Source: Pseudomonas neuropathica (lineage in GTDB: Bacteria > Pseudomonadota > Gammaproteobacteria > Pseudomonadales > Pseudomonadaceae). From it: a stretch of DNA of 59,304 nt. Both the position numbers and the translations under genes were made by a program. Shown piece by piece: positions 41,078-51,021 of this stretch. Position 1 is the stretch's first letter. Each line of letters starts with the position of its first letter. The stretch covers positions 1-59,304 of the forward strand of contig NZ_JACOPX010000027.1 of assembly GCF_015461835.1 (NCBI RefSeq), given 5' to 3'. The notes beneath the pieces are model-generated. The model saw only the letters and a program-made list of their open reading frames with translations, was not told where the DNA came from and did not search any database.

Positions 41078-42540
41078 TGTCATTAAGTCTGAACAAGATA
41101 TTCCCCCACGCCGGCCACGATCTGTTGATCCGTGAATTGGCGCTGGACAGCCGCAACGTACGCGCGGGCGATCTGTTCCTCGCCGTGCCCGGCGGCAAAT
41201 TCGATGGCCGTGCACACATTGCCGATGCTCTGGCGCGCGGCGCTGCCGCTGTGGCCTATGAAGTGGAAGGCGCCACCGTGCTGCCGATCACTGACGTGCC
41301 GCTGATTCCGGTCAAAGGCCTGGCAGCGCAACTGTCGGACATCGCCGGGCGTTTTTACGGTGAGCCAAGCCATCACCTGAACCTGATTGGCGTGACCGGC
41401 ACCAACGGCAAAACCAGCGTGACTCAATTGGTTGCGCAGGCACTGGATCTGCTCGGCCAGCATTGCGGCATCGTCGGGACCTTGGGTTCCGGCTTCTATG
41501 GCGCACTGCAAAGCGGTCTGCACACCACGCCGAATCCGATCGCCGTGCAAGCGACCCTGGGCGACCTGAAAAAGGCCGGCGCCAAAGCCGTGGCTATGGA
41601 AGTGTCGTCCCACGGTCTGGATCAGGGCCGCGTGACGGCGCTGGCGTTCGACGTCGCGGTGATGACCAACCTGTCCCGCGATCATCTGGACTATCACGGC
41701 ACTATGGAGGCGTACGCCGAGGCCAAGGCCAAGCTGTTCGCCTGGAATGATCTGAAGTGCCGCGTGGTCAACCTCGACGACGATTTCGGCCGGCAACTGG
41801 CCGCGGAAAAACGTGAGTCGCGCTTGATCACCTACAGCCTGCTCGACAGCAGTGCCTATCTGTTCTGTCGTGAAGCGCAGTTCGACGACCATGGCGTGCG
41901 CGCCACGCTGGTCACGCCGCAGGGCGAACATCATCTGCGCAGCACCTTGCTCGGTCGTTTCAACCTGAGCAACGTACTGGCAGCAGTCGGTGCCTTGCTC
42001 GGTCTGGATTACGCGCTCGACGAAATCCTCAAAGTACTGCCGAAACTCGAAGGTCCGGCCGGGCGCATGCAGCGTCTGGGTGGTGGCACTCAGCCGTTGG
42101 TGGTGGTCGATTACGCGCACACCCCGGATGCGCTGGAAAAGGTTCTGACCGCTTTGCGCCCGCACGTCAAAGGTCAACTGCTGTGCCTGTTCGGCTGCGG
42201 CGGTGACCGTGACCGCGGCAAGCGTCCGTTGATGGCCGAAGTGGTCGAGCGTCTGGCCGATCAGGTACTGGTCACCGACGACAACCCGCGCACTGAAGAT
42301 CCGGCAGTGATTTTCGATGACATCCGCGCCGGTTTCACGGCTGTGGATAAAGTCACCTTCGTCGCCGGCCGTGGTCAGGCGATTGCACAACTGATTGCCG
42401 GCGCTTCGGCGGATGACGTGATTGTCTTGGCCGGTAAAGGTCATGAGGACTATCAGGAAATCAATGGCGAGCGCCACGCTTTCTCCGATCTGGTCGAGGC
42501 CGATCACGCCCTGACCGCGTGGGAGGTGGCCCATGCTTAA
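41077..42540 (+). CDS. murE: UDP-MurNAc-tripeptide synthetase MurE
   Basis: The 487-residue Mur ligase has the ATP loop GVTGTNGKTSV (about residue 105), the carbamylated Lys region and the DNPRTEDP motif, which marks addition of meso-diaminopimelate rather than lysine. It adds mDAP to UDP-MurNAc-L-Ala-D-Glu. The start shares one base with the ftsI stop, and its end overlaps murF by eight bases. Confidence 0.96.
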   Translation: MSLSLNKIFPHAGHDLLIRELALDSRNVRAGDLFLAVPGGKFDGRAHIADALARGAAAVAYEVEGATVLPITDVPLIPVKGLAAQLSDIAGRFYGEPSHHLNLIGVTGTNGKTSVTQLVAQALDLLGQHCGIVGTLGSGFYGALQSGLHTTPNPIAVQATLGDLKKAGAKAVAMEVSSHGLDQGRVTALAFDVAVMTNLSRDHLDYHGTMEAYAEAKAKLFAWNDLKCRVVNLDDDFGRQLAAEKRESRLITYSLLDSSAYLFCREAQFDDHGVRATLVTPQGEHHLRSTLLGRFNLSNVLAAVGALLGLDYALDEILKVLPKLEGPAGRMQRLGGGTQPLVVVDYAHTPDALEKVLTALRPHVKGQLLCLFGCGGDRDRGKRPLMAEVVERLADQVLVTDDNPRTEDPAVIFDDIRAGFTAVDKVTFVAGRGQAIAQLIAGASADDVIVLAGKGHEDYQEINGERHAFSDLVEADHALTAWEVAHA

Positions 42541-43900
42541 GGCCCTGAAACTCAGCGAACTGACCAACGCGCTCGACGCACGTTTGATCGCCGCCGATGC
42601 CAGTTTCGATGGCGTCAGCATCGACAGCCGTGCGATCCAGCCGGGTCAACTGTTTATAGCGTTGACCGGCCCGCGTTTCGACGGTCATGACTACTTGAAC
42701 GATGTCGCCGCCAAAGGTGCCGTCGCTGCGCTGGTCGAGCGCGAAGTCGCCGACAGCACCTTGCCGCAACTGCTGGTCAAAGACACCCGTCAGGCCCTCG
42801 GCCAATTGGGCGCGTTGAACCGTGCGGCTTTCACTCAGCCAGTCGCTGCCATCACTGGCTCCAGCGGCAAGACCACCGTCAAGGAAATGCTCGCGAGCAT
42901 CCTGCGCACGCGCGGACCGGTGCTGGCGACCCGTGGCAATCTGAACAACGATCTCGGCGCGCCGCTGACCCTGCTCGAACTGGCCCCGGAACACACTTCG
43001 GCGGTGATCGAACTGGGCGCCTCGCGTCTGGGCGAAATCGCTTACACCGTTGGCCTGACCAAGCCGCACGTGGCGATCCTGAACAATGCCGGCACCGCGC
43101 ACGTTGGTGAGTTTGGCGGCCCGGAAAAAATCGTCGAAGCCAAAGGCGAAATCATCGACGGGCTGGCGGCTGATGGTGTCGCCGTGCTCAACCTCGATGA
43201 CAAAGCCTTCGGTATCTGGAAGGCCCGTGCAGGCGCGCGCAAAGTGCTGACTTTCGCCCTGAGCAACACTCAGGCGGATTTCTACGCCAGTGACTTGAGC
43301 ACCGATGCTCGTGGTTGCCCGGCTTTCAATCTGCACACACCTGAAGGTGTCGAGCACGTTCAACTGAACCTGCTCGGCACCCATAACGTTGCCAATTCCA
43401 TGGCTGCCGCCGCTGCCGCGCACGCCTTGGGCGTGTCGCTGTTCGGCATCGCCACCGGGCTGGGCGCCGTGCAACCGGTCAAGGGTCGCACCGTCGCGCA
43501 ACTGGCGAAGAACGGTATGCGCGTGATTGATGACACTTACAACGCAAACCCCACCTCGATGTGCGCGGCCGTTGATATACTCGCCGGCTTTTCCGGCCGC
43601 ACCGTCCTGGTGCTCGGAGATATCGGCGAGTTGGGCGATTGGGCGGAGCAGGGGCACCGCGACGTGGGCGAGTACGCCCGGGGCAAGGTTTCCGCGCTTT
43701 ATGCCGTTGGGCCAAACATGGTTCACGCCGTAAACGCTTTCGGTGAACAGGCGTATCACTTCGGCAGCCAAGCCGAACTGATTCAGGCCCTCGACGCCGA
43801 GCAGGACACAAACACCACCATTTTGATCAAGGGTTCGCGCAGTGCAGCGATGGAAAACATCGTTGCGGCTCTGTGCGGGTCCAGTCTGGAGAAACATTAA
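42533..43900 (+). CDS. murF: UDP-MurNAc-tripeptide--D-Ala-D-Ala ligase MurF
   Basis: The 455-residue Mur ligase has the ATP loop ITGSSGKTTVKE (about residue 104), LNNDLGAPLTLL, and DDTYNANPTSM, typical of MurF. It adds D-Ala-D-Ala made by Ddl to complete the pentapeptide. Its stop shares one base with the mraY ATG. Confidence 0.96.
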   Translation: MLKALKLSELTNALDARLIAADASFDGVSIDSRAIQPGQLFIALTGPRFDGHDYLNDVAAKGAVAALVEREVADSTLPQLLVKDTRQALGQLGALNRAAFTQPVAAITGSSGKTTVKEMLASILRTRGPVLATRGNLNNDLGAPLTLLELAPEHTSAVIELGASRLGEIAYTVGLTKPHVAILNNAGTAHVGEFGGPEKIVEAKGEIIDGLAADGVAVLNLDDKAFGIWKARAGARKVLTFALSNTQADFYASDLSTDARGCPAFNLHTPEGVEHVQLNLLGTHNVANSMAAAAAAHALGVSLFGIATGLGAVQPVKGRTVAQLAKNGMRVIDDTYNANPTSMCAAVDILAGFSGRTVLVLGDIGELGDWAEQGHRDVGEYARGKVSALYAVGPNMVHAVNAFGEQAYHFGSQAELIQALDAEQDTNTTILIKGSRSAAMENIVAALCGSSLEKH

Positions 43901-44982
43901 TGCTGCTGCTGCTAGCGGAGTATCTGCAACAGTTCTACAAAGGCTTCGCGGTCTTTCAGTACCTGACCCTGCGCGGGATCCTCGGTGTGCTGACCGCGCT
44001 GGTTTTGTCGCTGTGCTATGGCCCGTGGATGATCCGCACTTTGCAGAACCGTCAGATCGGTCAGTCCGTGCGTAATGATGGCCCGCAATCGCACCTGTCC
44101 AAGTCGGGTACACCGACCATGGGCGGCGCACTGATTCTGTCTTCGATTGGCGTCAGCACACTGCTTTGGGCTGACCTGAGCAACCGTTACGTCTGGACTG
44201 TTTTGCTGGTGACTCTGCTGTTCGGCGCCATCGGTTGGGTCGACGATTACCGCAAGGTCATCGAGAAGAACTCCCGTGGCTTGCCGAGCCGCTGGAAGTA
44301 TTTCTGGCAGTCGGTGTTCGGCCTCGGCGCGGCGATCTTCCTTTATATGACCGCCTCCACCCCGGTGGAAACCACGCTGATCCTGCCGATGCTCAAGGAC
44401 TACAGCATTCCGCTGGGCCTCGGTTTCATCGTGCTGACTTATTTCGTGATCGTTGGCTCGAGCAACGCGGTCAACCTGACTGACGGCCTCGACGGTCTGG
44501 CGATCATGCCGACCGTGATGGTCGGTGGTGGCCTCGGCATCTTCTGCTACCTGTCGGGTAACGTGAAATTCGCTGAATACCTGTTGATCCCTTACGTGCC
44601 GGGCGCGGGTGAACTGATCGTGTTCTGCGGCGCGCTGATCGGTGCCGGCCTTGGCTTTCTGTGGTTCAACACCTATCCGGCGCAAGTGTTCATGGGCGAC
44701 GTCGGTGCCCTGGCACTCGGCGCGGCACTGGGCACCATCGCGGTGATCGTCCGTCAGGAAATCGTCCTGTTCATCATGGGCGGCGTGTTCGTGATGGAAA
44801 CCCTGTCAGTCGTCATTCAGGTTGCGTCCTTTAAGCTGACCGGTCGCCGTGTGTTCCGCATGGCACCGATCCACCACCATTTTGAACTCAAGGGCTGGCC
44901 CGAGCCGCGTGTGATTGTCCGTTTCTGGATCATCACCGTGATTCTCGTGCTGATCGGCCTTGCCACCCTGAAGCTGAGGTAG
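43900..44982 (+). CDS. mraY: Phospho-MurNAc-pentapeptide translocase MraY
   Basis: The 360-residue, ten-helix membrane enzyme has the family motifs GTPTMGGALIL, DDYRKV, NAVNLTDGLDGLA with the active-site Asp, and the MAPIHHHFELKGWPE loop. It transfers phospho-MurNAc-pentapeptide to undecaprenyl phosphate, giving lipid I. Start MLLLLAEYLQQF; the frame is open upstream into murF, but this start is the family one. Confidence 0.97.
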   Translation: MLLLLAEYLQQFYKGFAVFQYLTLRGILGVLTALVLSLCYGPWMIRTLQNRQIGQSVRNDGPQSHLSKSGTPTMGGALILSSIGVSTLLWADLSNRYVWTVLLVTLLFGAIGWVDDYRKVIEKNSRGLPSRWKYFWQSVFGLGAAIFLYMTASTPVETTLILPMLKDYSIPLGLGFIVLTYFVIVGSSNAVNLTDGLDGLAIMPTVMVGGGLGIFCYLSGNVKFAEYLLIPYVPGAGELIVFCGALIGAGLGFLWFNTYPAQVFMGDVGALALGAALGTIAVIVRQEIVLFIMGGVFVMETLSVVIQVASFKLTGRRVFRMAPIHHHFELKGWPEPRVIVRFWIITVILVLIGLATLKLR

Positions 44983-44987
44983 AACGA

Positions 44988-46334
44988 GTGTCTCTGATCG
45001 CTTCTGACCACTTCCGCATCGTTGTCGGCCTCGGCAAGAGCGGCATGTCCCTGGTTCGCTTCCTGGCGAACCGGGGCACGTCGTTTGCCGTGGCGGACAC
45101 GCGGGAAAATCCACCGGAACTGGCCACGCTCAAGCGTGACTATCCGCACGTGGAAGTGCGTTGTGGCGAGCTGGACGTCGAATTCCTGTGCCGTGCCGAC
45201 GAGCTCTACGTGAGCCCCGGACTGGCGCTGGCGACCCCGGCCCTGCAAGCCGCTGCGGCCCGTGGCGTGAAACTGTCCGGTGACATCGAGCTGTTCGCGC
45301 GTAACGCGCAGGCGCCGATCGTGGCCATCAGCGGTTCCAACGCGAAAAGCACCGTCACCACTCTGGTCGGCGAGATGGCGGCTGCGGCCGGCAAGCGCGT
45401 TGCCGTCGGCGGTAACCTTGGCACTCCGGCGCTGGATCTGCTCAGCGACGACGTCGAGCTGTACGTGATGGAGCTGTCGAGTTTTCAACTGGAAACCACT
45501 GACCAGCTCAACGCCGAAGTGGCCACCGTGCTGAACATCAGCGAAGACCACATGGATCGCTACAGCGGTCTGCCGGCATACCACTTGGCCAAGCACCGGA
45601 TCTTCCGTGGCGCGAAGCAGTTCGTGGTCAACCGTCAGGATGCGCTGAGTCGTCCGCTGATGGGCGAGGGCCAACCATGCTGGACCTTCGGTTTGACCAA
45701 GCCGGATTTCAAGGCATTCGGTATCCGCGAAGAAGACGGCGAGAAGTATCTGGCCTTCGAATTCCAGAACCTGATGCCGGTGCGTGAGCTGAAAATTCGC
45801 GGCGCACACAATCAGTCCAACGCCCTCGCGGCGCTGGCGCTGGGTCATGCCGTGGGCCTGCCGTTCGACGCCATGCTCTCGGCGCTGCGTACATTTGCCG
45901 GCCTTGAGCATCGCTGCCAGTGGGTCCGCGATCTCGACGGCGTGGCGTATTACAACGACTCCAAAGCGACCAACGTTGGTGCCGCACTGGCCGCCATCGA
46001 AGGCCTCGGTGCGGACATCGACGGCAAGGTCATCCTGATTGCCGGTGGCGATGGCAAGGGTGCCGAATTCAACGATCTGCGTGATCCGGTGGCGGCCAAC
46101 TGCCGCGCCGTGATCCTGATGGGCCGTGACTCCGACAAGATCGGCGCGGCCATCGGCGAGGCCGTGCCACTGATTCGCGCGACCTCGCTGGTCGACGCCG
46201 TTGCGCAATGCCGCGCCGCCGCCCAACCGGGTGACGTCGTGCTGCTGTCGCCGGCCTGCGCCAGTTTCGACATGTTCAAGAATTACGAAGACCGTGGTCA
46301 CCAGTTCGTCCGCGCCGTGGAGGAATTGGCATGA
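44988..46334 (+). CDS. murD: UDP-MurNAc-L-alanine--D-glutamate ligase MurD
   Basis: The 448-residue Mur ligase has the N-terminal GLGKSGMSLVRFL, ATP loop ISGSNAKSTVTTL (about residue 115; Pseudomonas has SNAKS where E. coli has TNGKS), and YYNDSKATNVGAA. It adds D-Glu. The start is a GTG 5 bases after the mraY stop. It overlaps ftsW by four bases. Confidence 0.96.
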   Translation: MSLIASDHFRIVVGLGKSGMSLVRFLANRGTSFAVADTRENPPELATLKRDYPHVEVRCGELDVEFLCRADELYVSPGLALATPALQAAAARGVKLSGDIELFARNAQAPIVAISGSNAKSTVTTLVGEMAAAAGKRVAVGGNLGTPALDLLSDDVELYVMELSSFQLETTDQLNAEVATVLNISEDHMDRYSGLPAYHLAKHRIFRGAKQFVVNRQDALSRPLMGEGQPCWTFGLTKPDFKAFGIREEDGEKYLAFEFQNLMPVRELKIRGAHNQSNALAALALGHAVGLPFDAMLSALRTFAGLEHRCQWVRDLDGVAYYNDSKATNVGAALAAIEGLGADIDGKVILIAGGDGKGAEFNDLRDPVAANCRAVILMGRDSDKIGAAIGEAVPLIRATSLVDAVAQCRAAAQPGDVVLLSPACASFDMFKNYEDRGHQFVRAVEELA

Positions 46335-47548
46335 GCCTGCGCAATATCATCAAGCCGTATCCGTCGCCGATCATCACCGGGCGCGGTATCGACCTCGATT
46401 TCCCGATGCTCGCCGGTTGCCTGGCATTGCTCGGTCTCGGTTTGATCATGATCGCCTCGGCGTCCACTGAAGTGGCGGCAGCGCAGTCGGGCAGTCCGCT
46501 GTATTACATGATTCGCCACCTTATTTATGTGGTGCTGGGTCTGGGCGCGTGCATCGTCACCATGATGATTCCAATCGCCACCTGGCAACGCCTTGGCTGG
46601 TTGATGTTGATCGGTGCGTTCGGCTTGCTGGTGATGGTGATCATTCCCGGCATCGGGCGAGAAGTGAACGGTTCGATGCGCTGGATCGGGTTCAGCTTCT
46701 TCAACGTGCAGCCGTCCGAGATCGCCAAAGTGTTCGTGGTGATCTACCTCGCCGGTTATCTGGTGCGGCGTCAGAAGGAAGTGCGCGAAAGCTGGATGGG
46801 CTTTTTCAAGCCGTTCATCGTGCTGCTGCCGATGGCGGGCCTGTTGCTGATGGAACCGGACTTCGGTGCCACAGTGGTGATGATGGGCGCTGCAGCGGCG
46901 ATGCTGTTCCTCGGCGGGGTCGGGCTGTTCCGCTTCTCGCTGATGGTGGTGTTGGCGGTCGGGGCGGTGGTCTTGCTGATTCAAATGCAGCCGTACCGTA
47001 TGGCGCGTCTGACCAACTTCGCTGACCCGTGGGCCGACCAGTTCGGTGCCGGTTATCAGTTGTCGCAAGCCTTGATCGCGTTCGGTCGCGGTGAATGGCT
47101 CGGCGTCGGTCTGGGCAACAGCGTGCAGAAGCAGTTCTACCTGCCGGAAGCGCACACCGACTTCGTGTTCTCGGTACTGGCCGAAGAGCTCGGCGCCGTT
47201 GGTTCGTTGTGCACTGTCGCGCTGTTCGTGTTCGTGTGTATTCGCGGTATGTACATCGGTTTGTGGGCAGAGAAGGCTAAACAGTTCTTCGCCGCTTACG
47301 TGGCTTACGGTTTGTCGTTCCTGTGGATTGGTCAGTTCCTGATCAACATCGGCGTGAACGTCGGCCTGCTGCCAACCAAAGGTCTGACCTTGCCGTTCCT
47401 CAGTTACGGCGGCAGTTCGTTGGTGATCTGCTGTGCCTGCCTTGGCTTGCTGCTGCGGATCGAGTGGGAGAGTCGAACCCATTTGGGCAGTGAAGAGATG
47501 GAATTCCATGAGAGCGACTTCGCCGAGGAGCCGAATCATGGGCGCTAA
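46331..47548 (+). CDS. ftsW: Septal peptidoglycan glycosyltransferase FtsW (SEDS)
   Basis: The 405-residue, about ten-helix SEDS protein has IGREVNGSMRWI, QPSEIAKVFVV, the LLMEPDFGATVV motif, and the C-terminal NVGLLPTKGLTLPFLSYGGSS signature. It polymerises lipid II at the septum with FtsI. It overlaps murG by 11 bases. Confidence 0.96.
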   Translation: MSLRNIIKPYPSPIITGRGIDLDFPMLAGCLALLGLGLIMIASASTEVAAAQSGSPLYYMIRHLIYVVLGLGACIVTMMIPIATWQRLGWLMLIGAFGLLVMVIIPGIGREVNGSMRWIGFSFFNVQPSEIAKVFVVIYLAGYLVRRQKEVRESWMGFFKPFIVLLPMAGLLLMEPDFGATVVMMGAAAAMLFLGGVGLFRFSLMVVLAVGAVVLLIQMQPYRMARLTNFADPWADQFGAGYQLSQALIAFGRGEWLGVGLGNSVQKQFYLPEAHTDFVFSVLAEELGAVGSLCTVALFVFVCIRGMYIGLWAEKAKQFFAAYVAYGLSFLWIGQFLINIGVNVGLLPTKGLTLPFLSYGGSSLVICCACLGLLLRIEWESRTHLGSEEMEFHESDFAEEPNHGR

Positions 47549-48608
47549 CGTATTGATCATGGCCGGCGGTACCGGCGGCCACGTGTTCCCGGCGCTGGCC
47601 TGTGCCCGCGAGTTTCAGGCGCGCGGCTACACCGTGCACTGGCTCGGCACACCGCGCGGGATCGAAAATGAACTGGTCCCGGCCGCCGGGCTGGAACTGC
47701 ACCGCATCAACGCCACCGGCCTGCGCGGCAAGGGCAAGCTGTCGCTGCTCAAGGCGCCGTTCATGCTGCTGAAATCGGTATGGCAGGCGCGGGCAATCAT
47801 TCGTCGCTTGCAGCCGGTGTGTGTGGTCGGCTTCGGTGGTTATGTGACCGGTCCTGGTGGCCTCGCTGCAAAACTGGCCGGTGTGCCGGTGATCGTTCAC
47901 GAGCAGAACGCTGTGGCCGGCACCGCCAATCGGTTGCTGGTGCCGTTCGCCGCCCGGGTGTGTGAAGCGTTCCCCGACACCTTTACTCTGTCGGACACCC
48001 GCCGTACCACCGGAAACCCGGTGCGCAGCGAGCTGTTCCTCGACACATCGCGACCTGCCCTGGCCGGTCGCAAAGCGCGTTTGCTGATCCTCGGCGGAAG
48101 CCTGGGCGCAGAACCGTTGAACAAATTGCTGCCTGAAGCCCTGGCCCAAGTCGCTGCCGATTTGCGCCCGGAAGTGTTTCATCAGGCCGGCAAAAACCAC
48201 GATGAAGTGACTGCAGAGCGCTACCGCGCCGCCGGCGTGGATGCGCAGGTGCAGCCGTTCATCAAAGACATGGCCCAGGCCTATGGCTGGGCTGACCTGG
48301 TGGTGTGCCGCGCAGGCGCGTTGACCATCAGTGAGCTGGCTGCCGCCGGTCTGCCCTCGATGCTGGTGCCTTTGCCCCACGCGATCGACGATCACCAGAC
48401 CCGCAACGCCGATTATTTGGCCCGTGAAGGCGCAGCCTTCCTGATGCCGCAAAGAACGACTGGTGCCGCGGACCTTGCCGCGCGCCTGACAGAGGTCTTG
48501 ATGCAACCGCAACGACTCGAAGATATGGCCCAAGCGGCCCGCCGTCTGGCGAAACCCGATGCCACCCGTAGCGTGGTCGATACCTGTCTGGAGGTGGCCC
48601 ATGGTTGA
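47538..48608 (+). CDS. murG: UDP-GlcNAc:lipid I GlcNAc transferase MurG
   Basis: The 356-residue GT-B enzyme has the Gly-rich loop MAGGTGGHVFPALA, GFGGYVTGPGG, HEQNAVAGTANR and GGSLGAEPLN, plus the C-terminal VCRAGALTISELAAAG donor-site motif. It makes lipid II on the inner face of the membrane. Start MGANVLIM at 47538; the same frame is open earlier within ftsW but does not match the family. Confidence 0.97.
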   Translation: MGANVLIMAGGTGGHVFPALACAREFQARGYTVHWLGTPRGIENELVPAAGLELHRINATGLRGKGKLSLLKAPFMLLKSVWQARAIIRRLQPVCVVGFGGYVTGPGGLAAKLAGVPVIVHEQNAVAGTANRLLVPFAARVCEAFPDTFTLSDTRRTTGNPVRSELFLDTSRPALAGRKARLLILGGSLGAEPLNKLLPEALAQVAADLRPEVFHQAGKNHDEVTAERYRAAGVDAQVQPFIKDMAQAYGWADLVVCRAGALTISELAAAGLPSMLVPLPHAIDDHQTRNADYLAREGAAFLMPQRTTGAADLAARLTEVLMQPQRLEDMAQAARRLAKPDATRSVVDTCLEVAHG

Positions 48609-50061
48609 GAATCAGAAAGCCATGCCACAACCGGAAATGCGCCGCATCCGTCGCATCCACTTCGTCGGCATCGGCGGCGTGGGCATGTGCGGCATTGCCG
48701 AAGTGTTGTTGAACCTGGGCTATGAAGTCTCCGGTTCCGACCTGAAAGCGTCGCCGGTGACCGAGCGTCTGGAATCTTTCGGCGCGCACATCTTCATTGG
48801 CCACCGTGCCGAGAACGCAGCTGCTGCCGATGTGCTGGTGGTGTCGAGCGCTGTGAACACCTCTAACCCGGAAGTGGCGAACGCGCTTGAGCGTCGTATT
48901 CCGGTGGTGCCGCGTGCCGAGATGCTCGCTGAGCTGATGCGCTATCGCCACGGCATCGCCGTCGCCGGTACACACGGCAAAACCACCACCACCAGCCTGA
49001 TCGCTTCGGTGTTCGCCGCCGGTGGTCTGGACCCGACATTCGTCATCGGTGGTCGTCTGAACGCGGCGGGCACCAATGCCCAGCTCGGCACCAGCCGTTA
49101 CCTGATCGCCGAAGCCGATGAAAGCGATGCAAGTTTCCTGCACCTGCAACCGCTGGTGGCCGTGGTCACCAACATCGACGCCGACCACATGGCGACCTAC
49201 GACGGTGACTTCAACAAACTGAAGAAAACCTTCGTCGAGTTCCTGCACAACCTGCCGTTCTACGGTTTGGCGGTGATGTGCCTGGACGATCCGGTGGTGC
49301 GTGAAATCCTCCCGCTGGTGAAGCGTCCGACCGTGACCTACGGCTTCAGCGAAGACGCTGACGTGCGCGCGATCAATATTCGCCAGCAAGGCATGCAGAC
49401 GTTCTTCACCGTGCTGCGCCCGGATCGTGAACCGCTGGACGTGTCGGTGAACATGCCCGGCAACCACAACGTACTCAATTCGCTGGCGACCATTTGCATC
49501 GCCACCGACGAAGGCGTCAGCGATGAAGCCATCGTTCAGGGCCTCTCTGGCTTCCAGGGCGTTGGCCGACGCTTCCAGGTCTATGGCGAACTGCCGGTGG
49601 ACGGCGGCAACGTAATGCTGGTCGACGACTACGGTCACCACCCGACCGAAGTCGCCGCGGTCATCAAAGCCGTGCGCGGTGGCTGGCCGGAGCGCCGTCT
49701 GGTGATGGTTTACCAGCCGCACCGTTATAGCCGCACCCGTGACCTGTACGACGACTTCGTCAATGTACTGGCCGACGCCAACGTCCTGCTGCTGATGGAA
49801 GTCTATCCGGCCGGCGAAGAGCCGATTCCGGGCGCCGACAGCCGCAAGCTGTGCAACAGCATCCGCCAGCGCGGTCAGCTCGACCCGATCTACATCGAGC
49901 GTGGCGTCGATCTGGCGCCGCTGGTCAAGCCGCTGCTGCGTGCCGGCGACATCCTGCTGTGCCAGGGCGCCGGTGATATCGGTGGTCTCGCGCCGAAGCT
50001 GTTGAAAAGTGAATTGTTCGCTGGCGCCGTGGCGGCGTCGGTCGAGGGGAAGTTGAAATGA
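48601..50061 (+). CDS. murC: UDP-MurNAc--L-alanine ligase MurC
   Basis: The 486-residue Mur ligase has the N-terminal HFVGIGGVGMCGIAEVL, ATP loop AVAGTHGKTTTTSL (about residue 121), and EADESDASFL. It adds L-Ala, the first residue of the stem peptide. It overlaps murG by 8 bases and ddlB by 4. Confidence 0.97.
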   Translation: MVENQKAMPQPEMRRIRRIHFVGIGGVGMCGIAEVLLNLGYEVSGSDLKASPVTERLESFGAHIFIGHRAENAAAADVLVVSSAVNTSNPEVANALERRIPVVPRAEMLAELMRYRHGIAVAGTHGKTTTTSLIASVFAAGGLDPTFVIGGRLNAAGTNAQLGTSRYLIAEADESDASFLHLQPLVAVVTNIDADHMATYDGDFNKLKKTFVEFLHNLPFYGLAVMCLDDPVVREILPLVKRPTVTYGFSEDADVRAINIRQQGMQTFFTVLRPDREPLDVSVNMPGNHNVLNSLATICIATDEGVSDEAIVQGLSGFQGVGRRFQVYGELPVDGGNVMLVDDYGHHPTEVAAVIKAVRGGWPERRLVMVYQPHRYSRTRDLYDDFVNVLADANVLLLMEVYPAGEEPIPGADSRKLCNSIRQRGQLDPIYIERGVDLAPLVKPLLRAGDILLCQGAGDIGGLAPKLLKSELFAGAVAASVEGKLK

Positions 50062-51017
50062 CTGCTGCCTACGCCAAGCTGTTTTCTACTATGGCGCCGA
50101 AAGACTTCGGCCGTGTCGCCGTGCTCTTCGGTGGCCTGAGTGCCGAGCGTGAGGTTTCGCTGAAATCCGGTAACGCCGTACTCGACGCGCTGCAAAGTGC
50201 TGGCGTGGACGCGTTCGGCATCGACGTTGGCGACGACATTCTGCAACGTCTGCTGAGTGAAAAAATCGACCGCGCCTTCATCATTCTTCACGGCCGTGGC
50301 GGTGAAGACGGCTCGATGCAGGGTCTGCTCGAAGTGGCGGGCATTCCCTACACCGGCAGCGGCATTCTGGCTTCGGCACTGGCGATGGACAAATTGCGCA
50401 CCAAGCAGGTCTGGCACAGCCTCGGGATTCCGACGCCACGTCACGCCGTGCTGTGCAGCGAAGCCGATTGTATTTCGGCGGCGACGGAACTGGGCTTCCC
50501 TTTGATCGTCAAACCGGCGCATGAAGGTTCAAGTATCGGGATGGCCAAAGTGAGTTCTGCGTCCGAGTTGATCGACGCATGGAAAGCGGCCAGTACCTAT
50601 GATTCGCAAGTCTTGGTTGAGCAATGGATTCAAGGTCCGGAGTTCACCATCGCCACCCTGCGTGACCAGGTGTTGCCTCCAATCGCCCTGGGTACACCGC
50701 ACACGTTCTACGACTACGACGCCAAGTACATCGCCAACGATACCCAGTACCGCATTCCGTGCGGGCTGGATGCCGCCAAGGAACAGGAACTCATGGATCT
50801 CACGGCCAAGGCCTGTGAGGCGCTGGGTATTGCCGGTTGGGGCAGGGCGGACGTGATGCAGGACGCCGACGGGCAGTTCTGGTTCCTGGAAGTGAACACC
50901 GCTCCGGGCATGACCGATCACAGTCTGGTACCGATGGCGGCCCGTGCGGCCGGCCTGGATTTCCAGCAACTGGTTCTGGCCATTCTGGCCGCCAGTGTTG
51001 AAGACGCTCGAGGTTAA
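50058..51017 (+). CDS. ddlB: D-alanine--D-alanine ligase B
   Basis: The 319-residue ATP-grasp enzyme has VAVLFGGLSAEREVSLKSG, HGRGGEDGSMQGLLE, KPAHEGSSIGMAK and EVNTAPGMTDHSLVP. It makes the D-Ala-D-Ala used by MurF. It ends 4 bases before the ftsQ start. Confidence 0.96.
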   Translation: MTAAYAKLFSTMAPKDFGRVAVLFGGLSAEREVSLKSGNAVLDALQSAGVDAFGIDVGDDILQRLLSEKIDRAFIILHGRGGEDGSMQGLLEVAGIPYTGSGILASALAMDKLRTKQVWHSLGIPTPRHAVLCSEADCISAATELGFPLIVKPAHEGSSIGMAKVSSASELIDAWKAASTYDSQVLVEQWIQGPEFTIATLRDQVLPPIALGTPHTFYDYDAKYIANDTQYRIPCGLDAAKEQELMDLTAKACEALGIAGWGRADVMQDADGQFWFLEVNTAPGMTDHSLVPMAARAAGLDFQQLVLAILAASVEDARG

Positions 51018-51021
51018 GACG